Shown: one piece after another, positions 24,440 to 33,413 of the stretch
Layout of the letters: every line of letters starts with the position of its first letter
Numbering within the stretch: position 1 is the first letter of the stretch
The notes under the pieces: model-generated
What the model was told of the DNA's origin: nothing
The model's database searches: none
What the model saw: only the letters and a program-made list of their open reading frames with translations
Position numbers and translations under genes: made by a program
Assembly (NCBI GenBank): GCA_030432695.1
Contig: JAUILN010000010.1
Coordinates: 240,910-304,909 of the forward strand
Reading direction: 5' to 3'
DNA from: a bacterium
GTDB lineage: Bacteria > Planctomycetota > UBA1135 > UBA2386
Length of the DNA stretch: 64,000 nucleotides

Positions 24440-27331
24440 TCAGCGTCCGCCGCTGGCTCCCCGCTGCGCCAGCGCCAAGACCGCCTGCTGCACCGCGGCC
24501 GCCGGCACCGCGAGGGTCACCACCGGCAGCTCGCCACCGGGCGTGAGCCGGATCGAACACTCGCCGAGTTCGACCGTCTCGGGAGCGACACCTCGGCGAC
24601 CACCGATCTGCGCCACGACCCGGTAGCGGCCGCTTGCCGACAACCGGGTCCGCGCCACGTCGTCGTCGCCGAGATCGGCGCGTCCCCCGCGCGTGCCCGA
24701 GTACCAACCCGCGAGCCGCCGGCTGTCTCGGTCCCAGGCCTCCAACACGTCGGGCCCGTCCACTGCTCCGGCGACCGGCGAGAGTTCGAGCTGCACCGGC
24801 AGCTCGCCGACCAGCGCGCGGAGCCCGGGCGTGCGCAGCTCGACCGAGGGGATCGCCAGGAAGCGCAGCGTGCTGCGGCCGGTGCCGAGCACGGTCGGCT
24901 CACAGACCGCGCGCCGCGCCGTCGCCACGACCTCGAGCCGCGGGCTGGCACTGAGGATCTCCACGCGGCCGTTGCGCCACGCGAAGCCGATGAAGCCCGA
25001 GCGGCCGCCGGGCCTGGTGATGCGAGCGAGCAACGGCCGGTCGGGCTCGAAGCGGTTGCCGGCGGCGTCGACCGCATCGATCTCGAAGCGGAACAGCCAC
25101 GCGCCGAGGTCGACGTCCTGCAGCAGCGGATGGCGGTCCATCTGCCCCGGCCGGATCTCCAGCTCGCGCACCTCGAAGAACGGATCGGGGAAGCCACGGA
25201 CCAGCAGCGCGAGGTCGTAGCGGCCTGGCCTCACGTTGTCGAAGTGGATGTAGGTGCGGCCTTCGTAGTCGCGGAGCTGCTCCTCGCGGACCTGCCCTGG
25301 ATCGTCGACCGAAACCAATCGAACGCGGATCTCCTGGCGGCGGAGCCAGTCCGGCGCGAGGACCGTGCCGAGCAGACGCGAGCGGCGCTGCAGGACGATG
25401 GTCAACGCCTCGGCCCCGCCGATCTCACGGGTGCTGGCCTCGAAGTGCTCGGGCGCGGTGACTCGCAGCAGATGGTCGGTGTCACGCTCGAGCACGCCGC
25501 GCAGCGCGAAGCGCCCATCCGCGTCGGTCTCGGCCTGGTTGAACGCGACGTCGGTCCAGGTCCGGCGCCGGTTCTCGCCCTCGCCCACCTCGATGCGCTG
25601 GCGGAGCTGGAGGCGGGCGCCGGCGATGGGTGCGCCGAGGTCGTCGACCACCGCGCCTTGCGCGATCACCGGGAAGGCACCGAGCTGCAGGTCGCCGACG
25701 TCGGTGATGCCGGTCTGTGGCAACGCGTCGAGATCGACCAGCAGCCCACCGAGGGGTCGGCGCCGGTCGTGGCGGACCTCGAGACGGAACGGCGCGGCGT
25801 GGCCACCGCGGACGTGGTAGGGCAGGTGGAAGCGCCCCTCCTGGTCGAGCACCACCTGCTCGCCCTCCAGCCGACCGAGCGGACTGGAGATCAGGAACGT
25901 CGGCTCTCCGTCCGCCAAAGGCGCGCCGCCCGCATCGAGCACCCGCCCACGCAGCATCGGCACGCCGGGCGCCACCACCACGTCGATCTCCACGCGCTCG
26001 CCGGCGCGCATCGGCCCGGCGAACGGTTCCACCTGCCACCGGAAGTCGTCGTCGTCGAGACGGCAGTCGGCGCGCAACTGCAGGCCGAGGCCGACGTGCG
26101 GGAACTCCACGCAGTCCTGGCCCTGCTCCTTGCGGATCTGCACGCGGCTCCAGGGCCTGCCGTCGACACCGACCAGGATCAGTTCACCGCGCACCGGATG
26201 GGTGAACGGGTTGCCGACCATGTCGACGGTGCGGAGCGCGACGCTGCCGGTGCCGGGCATCCGCAGCTCCAACACCTCGTCGGTCACCGGCCGGCCGCGG
26301 AACGCCACCGCGACCGGCTCCTGCAACGGCAGCATCAGCGTGGCCTGGAAGCGGTCGGAGTATTGCGGCTCCCACCAGTCCTCGCGGCCGCGCGGATGGA
26401 GCTGGAAGTGACGGAACTCGGCGAGTCCCGCGGCATCGGTGCGCCGCCGCGCGCGGAGTTCCGGCTTGCCGACCTGGAAGGGCTCGGTCCAGTCGTCGGG
26501 ATAGCCCGCCAGCCGGCGGGTCTCGGCCATCTCGGCAGCGCGGCGCGCCGCGCGTTGCAGCTCGGCCTCGACCTGGCGCAGCCGCCCCTGGACCCGCTCG
26601 CCCTGCGCAGGGTTCGCCTCCAGCCACGCCTGGACCCGCGCGCGCATCGCGGTGGACTGCGCGATCTCGGCCTGCACGCGCTGCGGTTCGATCCGCTCCG
26701 GCACGTCTTGCAGGATGCCGACCGGCACCCCGGCGACGGCGCGGCCCTCGTCGTCGACCACCCGCACGGTCAAGGTCTCGTCGGCCTGCAGCACCAGGGT
26801 CTCGAACTCGGCGTGGTCGCGGCCCCAGCGGCGGAAGCCCCAGGTGCCCGGCCCCCGCGCCGCGACGATCAGCCACTCCTGGATCGGCGGCAGTTCGACC
26901 AGGCCCTGCTCGTCGGCCTCGAGCCGCTCGCCGTGCTCCTCGGCGAGATCGCTCCAGTGCGGTGCGAAGGGATCCCGCAACTCGGGCACGTCGAGTCCAT
27001 CGACCACGAACACCTCGACGCCTGCGGCCGGCACGCCGGGCTGCCGATCCCAGCACTGCAGCGTCCAGGTGGGGCCGTCGGGACCGGCGGCGAGGACCTC
27101 GTCGCGGAGGAAGTCGGCGGGAAGGTCCTCGGCGATGCCGCCCGACTCTCCGCCACGCCCCAACGGCGCGCCCTCCCGCACATCCCCGACGCCGCGCGTC
27201 GCGGCAGTGCCACTGCCGGCCGGACCGACGGGGCCGACCGCCGCCGGGTCGTCGCCTCCGAGCAGCAGCCAGGCCGCGGCGCCAGCCAGAACGAGGAGCG
27301 CGACGAGTAGGATGGGGAGCTGCCGATTCAT
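24440..27331 (-). CDS. Membrane-anchored carboxypeptidase-regulatory-like repeat protein
   Basis: A 963-residue protein: N-terminal anchor helix (LPILLVALLVLAGAAAWLLL), then a Pro/Gly/Ala linker, a coiled-coil stretch around residues 235-270 (RVQGRLRQVEAELQRAAR), and a series of Ig-like carboxypeptidase-regulatory (CarboxypepD_reg) domains recognised by phrases such as GLVELPPIQEW, AGLAEFRHFQL, DDLGAPIAGARLQL and TDADGRFALRGV. ATG 27331 was picked because the anchor helix begins 5 residues after it. No catalytic motif. Very similar architecture occurs at 55288-57276 and in the C-terminal part of the sigma-factor fusion at 41038. Surface or periplasmic role, unknown. Confidence 0.8.
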   Translation of the reverse strand: MNRQLPILLVALLVLAGAAAWLLLGGDDPAAVGPVGPAGSGTAATRGVGDVREGAPLGRGGESGGIAEDLPADFLRDEVLAAGPDGPTWTLQCWDRQPGVPAAGVEVFVVDGLDVPELRDPFAPHWSDLAEEHGERLEADEQGLVELPPIQEWLIVAARGPGTWGFRRWGRDHAEFETLVLQADETLTVRVVDDEGRAVAGVPVGILQDVPERIEPQRVQAEIAQSTAMRARVQAWLEANPAQGERVQGRLRQVEAELQRAARRAAEMAETRRLAGYPDDWTEPFQVGKPELRARRRTDAAGLAEFRHFQLHPRGREDWWEPQYSDRFQATLMLPLQEPVAVAFRGRPVTDEVLELRMPGTGSVALRTVDMVGNPFTHPVRGELILVGVDGRPWSRVQIRKEQGQDCVEFPHVGLGLQLRADCRLDDDDFRWQVEPFAGPMRAGERVEIDVVVAPGVPMLRGRVLDAGGAPLADGEPTFLISSPLGRLEGEQVVLDQEGRFHLPYHVRGGHAAPFRLEVRHDRRRPLGGLLVDLDALPQTGITDVGDLQLGAFPVIAQGAVVDDLGAPIAGARLQLRQRIEVGEGENRRRTWTDVAFNQAETDADGRFALRGVLERDTDHLLRVTAPEHFEASTREIGGAEALTIVLQRRSRLLGTVLAPDWLRRQEIRVRLVSVDDPGQVREEQLRDYEGRTYIHFDNVRPGRYDLALLVRGFPDPFFEVRELEIRPGQMDRHPLLQDVDLGAWLFRFEIDAVDAAGNRFEPDRPLLARITRPGGRSGFIGFAWRNGRVEILSASPRLEVVATARRAVCEPTVLGTGRSTLRFLAIPSVELRTPGLRALVGELPVQLELSPVAGAVDGPDVLEAWDRDSRRLAGWYSGTRGGRADLGDDDVARTRLSASGRYRVVAQIGGRRGVAPETVELGECSIRLTPGGELPVVTLAVPAAAVQQAVLALAQRGASGGR

Positions 27332-27403
27332 GGTCTGCCGTGCCGGTCGCGCTCTACGGCCCGGCCCCCGGACCGGCGAGCCGCCATCCCCTGAGACCTC
27401 CCC

Positions 27404-27919
27404 GTGTGCTACGTCGTCCACATCCTCACCGACGCACCCGACGACCTCGCCGCGCAGTCCGGGACCCTGATCCACTTCACGCGATCGAACGCGGCCGGAC
27501 TCGGCGAGACGCTGGTCGGCGGTGCAGACCTCGTCGCCCTCCCGACGGTCTGGTCGGTCACCTCGCAGTGGGACTGCGCCTGCACGCTACGCCACGTGTT
27601 CGCGAACGGGCAGGAGATGACCCCCGACGACGCCCTCTGGTTCGGCCCGCCGGTCGAGTGGTACGACGAGGAGCCCGAGGAACTCGAGGCGACGCGCGAA
27701 CTCCACGCCGTGCTGCGTGGACTCACGCGCGCCGGCCACCGCGTGGAGGTCCTCGACCACTCGCACGGCGACCGGGCCGCAGACCTGCACACCCTCGACG
27801 TGGACCTCGAGGACGTCGATGCCGACTCGTTCCGGCTGTTCAGCGGCTACCGGTTCCGGTTGGCGCGTCGCGCGGCCCCCGCACCCGGTGATGCGCCGCG
27901 GTGCGCAGGCCAGGGGTGA
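27404..27919 (+). CDS. Conserved-looking hypothetical protein
   Basis: A 171-residue protein starting at GTG 27404 (MCYVVHILTDAPDDLAAQ). It is acidic in its second half (EWYDEEPEELEAT, DVDLEDVDADSF), lacks signal peptide and membrane helices, and has three Cys, two close together (WDCACTLRH). Codon usage matches that of neighbouring genes. I do not recognise the family. It is transcribed divergently from the regulatory-repeat protein (72-base gap) and converges on the DUF4143-type ATPase gene 9 bases away. Confidence 0.6.
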   Translation: MCYVVHILTDAPDDLAAQSGTLIHFTRSNAAGLGETLVGGADLVALPTVWSVTSQWDCACTLRHVFANGQEMTPDDALWFGPPVEWYDEEPEELEATRELHAVLRGLTRAGHRVEVLDHSHGDRAADLHTLDVDLEDVDADSFRLFSGYRFRLARRAAPAPGDAPRCAGQG

Positions 27920-27928
27920 CCGCCCCGG

Positions 27929-29134
27929 TCAGGGCAGTTGCGCCAACAGCGTCCGTGCCGGCACGACCACCGGCCCGGTTGCCGCGAAGCAGTCGGCCGC
28001 GACGTACGGCATGTCGACGACCACCTGGAACGCATGCGGCGCGCCGATCTGCTGCTGGAAGGCTCGGAGTAGCGGCGACAGCTCACGGTCCCGATGCTTC
28101 ACCTCGACCAGGAACCACGGTTCTCCGTCGCGCACCACCACGAAGTCGACCTCGCGCCTGTCCTTGTCGCGCAGGTAGCGCAGCTCGAACTCGCCGACGC
28201 CCGCGTCGGTCCAGGCCTCCACGGCCCGCAGCAGGTGGCAGCCCACGAACGTCTCGGCGCGCGCTCCGGGGTCGGCGATCCCCGACCAGTCGCGCAGGAA
28301 CCACTTCGGCTCCTTGCGCAGCGAGCGCGCGACGTTGCGGAACCAGGGCCGCACCAGGAAGCCGTGGTAGAGCGAGCAGAGCGTGTCGATCCACCGGCGC
28401 ATGGTGTCCACCGAGGTGCGCGCCTGGGTCGCCAGCGTCGAGTAGTTGAGCTGTGCCCCGGAGCGCTCGGCGAGGATGCGCACCAGGATCTCGAGCTGGT
28501 CGATCTCCTGGATCCGCGTGAGGTCGCGGACGTCCTCACGCACCAACTGCTGCACACGCAGCTTGCGCCAGCGCCGTGAGAACGGCTCGTCGGCGCGGAT
28601 GAACGGCTCGGGAAACCCGCCGTGCTGCCAGAGCGCGTCCCACTTCTTCGCCTGCAGGCGACGCGGCGCCAACAGCACGTCTTCGCGCACCTCCGCCGAC
28701 AGCAGCTCGCCCACGGTCAGGGGGTGCAGGCGATACAGGAAGTAACGCCCCATCAGGCTGTCCCCGCCGCGGCGGTAGACGTCGAGCCGTGAGGAGCCGG
28801 TGACGACGATGCGGAGCTGCTGCTCGTAGGTATCGAACAGCCCCTTCAGGAAGCCCTTCCAGCGGCCGTAGCGGTGCAGCTCGTCGAGCACCACCACCGG
28901 CGGCGTCTCCTGGAGCTGCTCCACACCCACCGCGCGCGCCACGGCATCCGGACCGCGGAGGATCAGGTCCCGGTGGTCTTCGGAGTCCCAGTTCAGGTAG
29001 GTGGAGGCACCGAGCAGACTCCTGCAGACCGTGGTCTTCCCGACCTGCCTCGGCCCGGCGACGAAGACCATTTGGCGCAGGGTGGCGAGGTGGTCGGCGA
29101 GGACCGGAGTCAGCGCGCGCGGAACGTCGGCCAT
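27929..29134 (-). CDS. AAA ATPase of the DUF4143 (AAA_14) type
   Basis: A 401-residue protein. The N-terminal ATPase has Walker A GPRQVGKTT (27-35), Walker B VVVLDELHRY (D84, E85) and sensor-like VVTGSSRLDVYRRGGDSL with GRYFLYRLHPLTVGEL, the signature of the AAA_14 family. The C-terminal DUF4143 part contains a winged-helix-like TLATQARTSVDTMRRWIDTL and ends in a PD-(D/E)xK-like core (KDRREVDFVVVRDGEPWFLVEVK). Cellular role of the family is unclear; nuclease and toxin-antitoxin-like behaviours have been proposed. Start choice: ATG 29134 is favoured; ATG 29155 in the same frame would place the start inside the palindrome described next. It is probably transcribed alone from that site. Confidence 0.85.
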   Translation of the reverse strand: MADVPRALTPVLADHLATLRQMVFVAGPRQVGKTTVCRSLLGASTYLNWDSEDHRDLILRGPDAVARAVGVEQLQETPPVVVLDELHRYGRWKGFLKGLFDTYEQQLRIVVTGSSRLDVYRRGGDSLMGRYFLYRLHPLTVGELLSAEVREDVLLAPRRLQAKKWDALWQHGGFPEPFIRADEPFSRRWRKLRVQQLVREDVRDLTRIQEIDQLEILVRILAERSGAQLNYSTLATQARTSVDTMRRWIDTLCSLYHGFLVRPWFRNVARSLRKEPKWFLRDWSGIADPGARAETFVGCHLLRAVEAWTDAGVGEFELRYLRDKDRREVDFVVVRDGEPWFLVEVKHRDRELSPLLRAFQQQIGAPHAFQVVVDMPYVAADCFAATGPVVVPARTLLAQLP

Positions 29135-29135
29135 G

Positions 29136-29199
29136 GCGACCATTCTACGGAGCATCGTAGAATGGTCGCGACCATTCTACGACATGTCGTAAACTGGTC
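29136..29199 (-). promoter_or_regulatory. Tandem palindromes at the start of the ATPase gene
   Basis: Two palindromes abut. The first (29136-29169) is a perfect inverted repeat with 14-base arms GCGACCATTCTACG / CGTAGAATGGTCGC around a 6-base centre. The second (29170-29199) repeats the left arm (gaccattctacgaca) and matches its mirror at 13 of 15 positions (tgtcgtaaactggtc). They end one base before the favoured ATG. They look like operator sites, perhaps for autoregulation, or a recognition site of the encoded protein. Confidence 0.65.
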
Positions 29200-29260
29200 G
29201 GGACCCGAAGGTCTGAGCAGGCGCCGGCGCCGCAACTGCACGACGCCGCCGCGACCCCGC

Positions 29261-31696
29261 TCACCCCCGCAGCACCAACCGCCGGCTCCCCTGCTGGTAG
29301 ACCACCTGGAAACCGCGGAATCGCGGCAATGCCGACGCACTCGGCTCCTTCAGCTTCTTCGCGGCGGCATCCAGCGGCTCCAGCGTCACCCGACGCAGTC
29401 CGGGCTCGACCGTGCAGGAGTAGGCCCCGCCGCGGTCGGTCCAGATCCGCGGGAAGTCCTTCAGCAGCGCCTCCAGCTCCCAGCGCGGCACGCCGGTCTC
29501 GGCCTCCAGGTCGGGCAGCAGGTCCGCAGCTTCGAGCAGCTCGAGGTCGTGGTCGGTCTCGACGCCGAGCGTCGCGAGCCGCTGCGCCAACCACGCCGCG
29601 GGGTCGTCGGGCTCGGGGCCGGCGATCGACGGGTACTGCTCCAACGGCTCGCCGCGCCATGCCGCGACGATGTGCCAGCCGTGCAGCAGGTCGAGCAGCG
29701 CGTCGCGGCTGCCCTTGAACAGCCGGTTGGCGAGGACCAGCTCCGCGACGGCACGATGCAGCTCGGCACCACGGAGCTCCGACTCGTCCGCCACCAGCGT
29801 GACGCCGGCCAGCTCGACCTGCCGCGCCGCGGTGATCCGGACCCTGCCCCTCGACTTGCGCTCCAACTGCACGTCACCGATCCGCACCTCGCCGAGCCCG
29901 GCCTCGGCCAGGGTCCGCCGGTCGGTGGGCAACAGCATGCGGCCGAAGCCGACCACGCCCTTGTCGCCCGCGACCCAGTCGGTCTCCAGGATCACCGCCG
30001 CGTCGGCCTTCGACGGTTCGACCTCGTCGTCGAGCGGCTCGAACGGACGCACCTGCACCTCCAGCTGACCGTTGGCCCAGGGCTTCGCGTCGCCGCGGGT
30101 CCGGTCGGCCCGCGGCCGCCGCACGAAGCCGGTCTCCGGCAGGCGCGAGGCGATGTAGCCGGCGAGACCATCGAGCGCCTCGCCGCGCGCCCCGGTGAGG
30201 TCGCGGAGCTGCCGCGCGATGGTGCGCGCTTCGTCGAGTCGGCGACCACTGAGATGGTGGCGGCGCGCCGAGCCCTCGCGGAGCAGCACGAGACCGGTGG
30301 TCACCTCGTCGACCACGCCGGCGAGCAGTGCGGCGCGCGCCTCGACCACCGCGTCGCGCTCGCCGCCGCGCAAGCCGCTCAGGTCCAGCAGCAACGAGCC
30401 ACGACCCTGCAGCAGCGCCACCAGATCGCAGAGCGTGCCACCGAGTCCCTCCGGCGCGCCGACCAGCAACGCGGCTTCCTGCGCCGACACCGGCAGGCGC
30501 GCCAGGGCCCGCCCGCGCGCGGTCAGCCCATCGCCATCGAGCGCCTGCAGCGATCCCAGCCGGTCGGCAGCCCGCTGCACCGCGAACGCCGGCGGCGGGG
30601 TGATCCAGGTGGCGCGCCGCAGCGCCTCGCCCTGCAGCCCCAGCTCGGCGGCCTGCAGCAGCAGGTCGTCCAGCTCCACCCGCTCGATCTCGGGTCGCTG
30701 GTAGGGTTCGGAGCGGAAGCGCTCCGACCACAGCCGGATGCACACCCCCGGCGCGGTGCGCCCAGCCCGGCCGGCGCGCTGCTGCATCGACGCGTCGGAG
30801 ATCGGCGCGGTCGCCAACACCGCCCGCCCGGCGCGGTGCATCCGGGTCTTGGCTAGCCCGCTGTCGACCACCACGCGCACGCCCGGCAGCGTGATCGACG
30901 TCTCGGCGACGTTGGTCGCCAGGTAGACGCGGCGTCGCTTCGCGGTTTGGAACACCCGACTCATCGCCTCGGGTGGCAGCGAGCCGTGGACCGTGAGCAC
31001 CTCGGCGTCGATCCGCCCCAGCGCCGCCTCGACGCCACGGATCTCGCGGAGCCCCGGCAGGAACACCAACACGTCGCCGTCGTGCTGACCGAGCGCCTTC
31101 TGCACCACGTCGGCCACCCGACCGCCCAGCCCCTGCGCATGCGGCTCGATGCCGTCACCCGCGTAACGCACGTCGACCGGGAAGGTCCGCCCCTCGGCGT
31201 GCAGGGTCTGTGCGCCGACGACCTCCGCCGCCGCCTCCGCGTCGATCGTCGCCGAGGTCAGGATCAGCGGGACCTCGCGCAGTGCCGGCAGGCTCAGCGC
31301 CGCCGCGACAACCAGGTCGACCTGCCACGACCGCTCGTGGAACTCGTCGACCACCAATGCGCCCGGCGCCAACCCACCGGCCAGCATCCTGAGCGCCACG
31401 CCCGGCGTGCAGAACAGCACCCGCGTGTCGGCGCTCGACCGGTCGGAGAAGCGCACGCGGCTGCCGAAGAAGCCACCGACCGGCTCGCCGCGCTCCGCCG
31501 CCAGGAACCCGGCCAGCGCGTGACAGGCGACCCGCCGCGGCTCGACCACCAGCACCAGCCCCGGGTACCGCTCCGCCAGCCACACCGGCACCCGCGTGGA
31601 CTTGCCCGCACCGGTCTCGGCGGTGACCACCAGGCGGTGGACGGTGTCGAAGCAGCGTTCGACGTCGGAGCGGATCCGATCGATGGGCAGTTCCAT
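29261..31696 (-). CDS. hrpB: ATP-dependent helicase HrpB
   Basis: An 811-residue DEAH/RHA-type helicase, the usual HrpB length. Motif I is AETGAGKST (26-34), Ia VVEPRRVACHALA, motif II DEFHERS, motif III LTSATID, motif IV-V VFLPGLREI ... TNVAETSITLPGV, motif VI QQRAGRAGR. The family's C-terminal domain ends in FRGFQVVYQQGSRRLVLRG. HrpB proteins are putative RNA helicases without an essential known target. ATG 31696 was preferred to an in-frame GTG at 31723 because family similarity starts there; it lies 8 bases beyond the lipoprotein stop, making it the last gene of the export operon run on this strand, although a functional link is doubtful. Confidence 0.9.
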   Translation of the reverse strand: MELPIDRIRSDVERCFDTVHRLVVTAETGAGKSTRVPVWLAERYPGLVLVVEPRRVACHALAGFLAAERGEPVGGFFGSRVRFSDRSSADTRVLFCTPGVALRMLAGGLAPGALVVDEFHERSWQVDLVVAAALSLPALREVPLILTSATIDAEAAAEVVGAQTLHAEGRTFPVDVRYAGDGIEPHAQGLGGRVADVVQKALGQHDGDVLVFLPGLREIRGVEAALGRIDAEVLTVHGSLPPEAMSRVFQTAKRRRVYLATNVAETSITLPGVRVVVDSGLAKTRMHRAGRAVLATAPISDASMQQRAGRAGRTAPGVCIRLWSERFRSEPYQRPEIERVELDDLLLQAAELGLQGEALRRATWITPPPAFAVQRAADRLGSLQALDGDGLTARGRALARLPVSAQEAALLVGAPEGLGGTLCDLVALLQGRGSLLLDLSGLRGGERDAVVEARAALLAGVVDEVTTGLVLLREGSARRHHLSGRRLDEARTIARQLRDLTGARGEALDGLAGYIASRLPETGFVRRPRADRTRGDAKPWANGQLEVQVRPFEPLDDEVEPSKADAAVILETDWVAGDKGVVGFGRMLLPTDRRTLAEAGLGEVRIGDVQLERKSRGRVRITAARQVELAGVTLVADESELRGAELHRAVAELVLANRLFKGSRDALLDLLHGWHIVAAWRGEPLEQYPSIAGPEPDDPAAWLAQRLATLGVETDHDLELLEAADLLPDLEAETGVPRWELEALLKDFPRIWTDRGGAYSCTVEPGLRRVTLEPLDAAAKKLKEPSASALPRFRGFQVVYQQGSRRLVLRG

Positions 31697-31704
31697 CGGC
31701 GCGG

Positions 31705-32259
31705 TCACGTGCCCGACGGCCACTTCACGTAGTCGGGCAACTCCGGCCGCTCGACCCGGAACAGCCCATCGGCCACCAGCACCGGGTTGCCGTGGTCGTC
31801 GACGACCAGTTCACCGGTGACCTTGACCAGATCACAGAGGCGCGTGCCGGGCATCGTCGGAGTGGTCAGCGGACGACCGCTGGCACCCCGGAACTCGACC
31901 AGCAGGCTGTGCGCGACCCGCGCCGCCTTGGCGTCGCAGCAGTAGTCCCACGGCGTCTTGCACCCGTCGTCGGCGTCGACCTGCCCGCAGTACTCCATCG
32001 ACGTGTCCATCAACTTCAGCATCGCGAAGCCCTTGGTGATGTCGTGGACTCGCCCCTCGACCACCACCCGCCCGCTCGCACCGGCCTGCTTGGCAGCGAC
32101 CACGCCGACTGCCTCCCCGGGATCGGACCCGAGCACCAGCGCCTGGACCGCGGCGGAGGCCGCGGCCGGCGCCGCCGCTCCCTCAGCCCCCTCATCGTTC
32201 GAGCACGCAGCGAGCCCGGCGAGCAGCGCGAGCAGGTGCAGGTTCTTCGTTCTCATCAT
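31705..32259 (-). CDS. Small lipoprotein, accessory to the export system
   Basis: About 184 residues. A lipobox signal peptide (MMRTKNLHLLALLAGLAAC) predicts lipid attachment at Cys and location outside the cytoplasm. The mature part has six further Cys, most in EYCGQVDADDGCKTPWDYCCD, then a beta-rich stretch (VTGELVVDDHGNPVLVADGLFRV), which suggests an OB-fold-like domain. ATG 32259 was chosen over 32256 and 32268 because TGAGG sits about nine bases upstream. It follows the permease stop within a few bases and so belongs to the efflux operon; it may be a substrate-handling or metal-linked component, which is inference. Confidence 0.75.
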   Translation of the reverse strand: MMRTKNLHLLALLAGLAACSNDEGAEGAAAPAAASAAVQALVLGSDPGEAVGVVAAKQAGASGRVVVEGRVHDITKGFAMLKLMDTSMEYCGQVDADDGCKTPWDYCCDAKAARVAHSLLVEFRGASGRPLTTPTMPGTRLCDLVKVTGELVVDDHGNPVLVADGLFRVERPELPDYVKWPSGT

Positions 32260-32270
32260 CAGTGACATCC

Positions 32271-33410
32271 TCAGATACGGCCCCCCAGGGCCTCGACCAA
32301 CGGAAGACGGACCGCGCGCCATGCGGGAGCGATCCCGCCGAGCAATCCGGACAGCAGCGCACCAGCGACGCCGAGGGCACGACTGGTGACATCGGCTTGC
32401 AGTTGCAGCGCGCCCATCGGATAGCGCAGCGACCAGCTCCCGATCGCCAGCGCCGTGAACACACCGAGTGCACCGCCGAGCAGGCCGACCAGCAGCGACT
32501 CCTGCACCAGACCGAGGCCGAGCGCCCACGGACGGTAACCGAGGGCGCGCAGCGTCGCGAACTCGCGGGTGCGCGCCAGCACCGCGGCGAACATCGTGTT
32601 GGCGCAGGCGATCGCCCCGGCGACCACCGCCAACCACGCCATCCAGCGAGCCAGTGCGGCGATCGGCCGCAGCGACTCCGCCAACGCGGCCAGCAGCTCG
32701 GCTTCGGGGACCGCGGCGAGTTCCAGGTCGACGCGGCGCGCCGCGAACAGCCGCAGGTCGGGCAAGGTCGCCGGATCGGCCAGACGCAGCACCACGCACG
32801 ACACGTCCTCGCGCTTCGTCGCGAGCATGACGTCCGCAAGGCGCCCCCACAGTTCGGCCTCGTAGATGGTGCCCGGCGCGGTGAACTGGCCGACCACCCG
32901 GAACGCGCGCCGCTCGAGCGTCAAGGTCGCCCCCACCGCCACGGCCTCGGGCGGCAACCCCATCCGATCCGCGGCCAGCGAGCCCACCATGATCTCGAAC
33001 GGCGCCCGCGGCTCCCGGCCGACGGTCACCCGGACCTCGGGATGCACCAGCCACGCGCCGGACGTCACGCCACGCAAGAGCCCGACCTGCTCGCCGCGAC
33101 GCGTGGCGATGTGCAGCTCCACCGACGCCGCCCGCTGTCCATCGACCTCCAAGACGCCGGGCGCCGCCGCCGCCGCGACCTCGGCATGGCCGCGCGTCAG
33201 CACCGAGCGCACCAGGTCGACCTCGTTGGCGGTGCCGAGCAGGAACACCCGATCGGGGCGGGCCTGCCCGCCGGACGCCTCGTGCATGCCGGCCGCGAAC
33301 GAGGTCATCGCGATCACCAGCAGCGTCGTCGCGGCGATGCCGAGCAGCGTGACCACCGAACGCAAGGGCCGGCGCAGCAGGTTCCGCACCAGATAGCCGA
33401 AGGGCAGCAT
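32271..33410 (-). CDS. ABC transporter permease, FtsX/MacB family (second)
   Basis: A 379-residue permease with one N-terminal helix (RSVVTLLGIAATTLLVIAMTSFAAG), a large periplasmic domain of ~200 residues and three C-terminal helices (WMAWLAVVAGAIACANTMFAAV; LVQESLLVGLLGGALGVFTAL; VAGALLSGLLGGIAPAWRAV), the FtsX arrangement. The cytoplasmic T-R-E-F-A-T-L-R-A-L-G segment couples to the ATPase. It lies 3 bases after the first permease gene, so the complex is probably a heterodimer. Works with the ATPase 34549-35250, adaptor 35247-36776 and outer-membrane channel 36773-38032 as a MacAB-TolC-like exporter. Confidence 0.87.
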   Translation of the reverse strand: MLPFGYLVRNLLRRPLRSVVTLLGIAATTLLVIAMTSFAAGMHEASGGQARPDRVFLLGTANEVDLVRSVLTRGHAEVAAAAAPGVLEVDGQRAASVELHIATRRGEQVGLLRGVTSGAWLVHPEVRVTVGREPRAPFEIMVGSLAADRMGLPPEAVAVGATLTLERRAFRVVGQFTAPGTIYEAELWGRLADVMLATKREDVSCVVLRLADPATLPDLRLFAARRVDLELAAVPEAELLAALAESLRPIAALARWMAWLAVVAGAIACANTMFAAVLARTREFATLRALGYRPWALGLGLVQESLLVGLLGGALGVFTALAIGSWSLRYPMGALQLQADVTSRALGVAGALLSGLLGGIAPAWRAVRLPLVEALGGRI

Positions 33411-33413
33411 CGT

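Noticed and set aside
29261..31696. DEFH in place of DEAH as an oddity of HrpB
   Set aside because: To my knowledge this form of motif II is normal in HrpB proteins.
30947..31732. Plus-strand frame of 261 codons over hrpB
   Set aside because: Antisense shadow of the helicase motifs; no recognisable domain.
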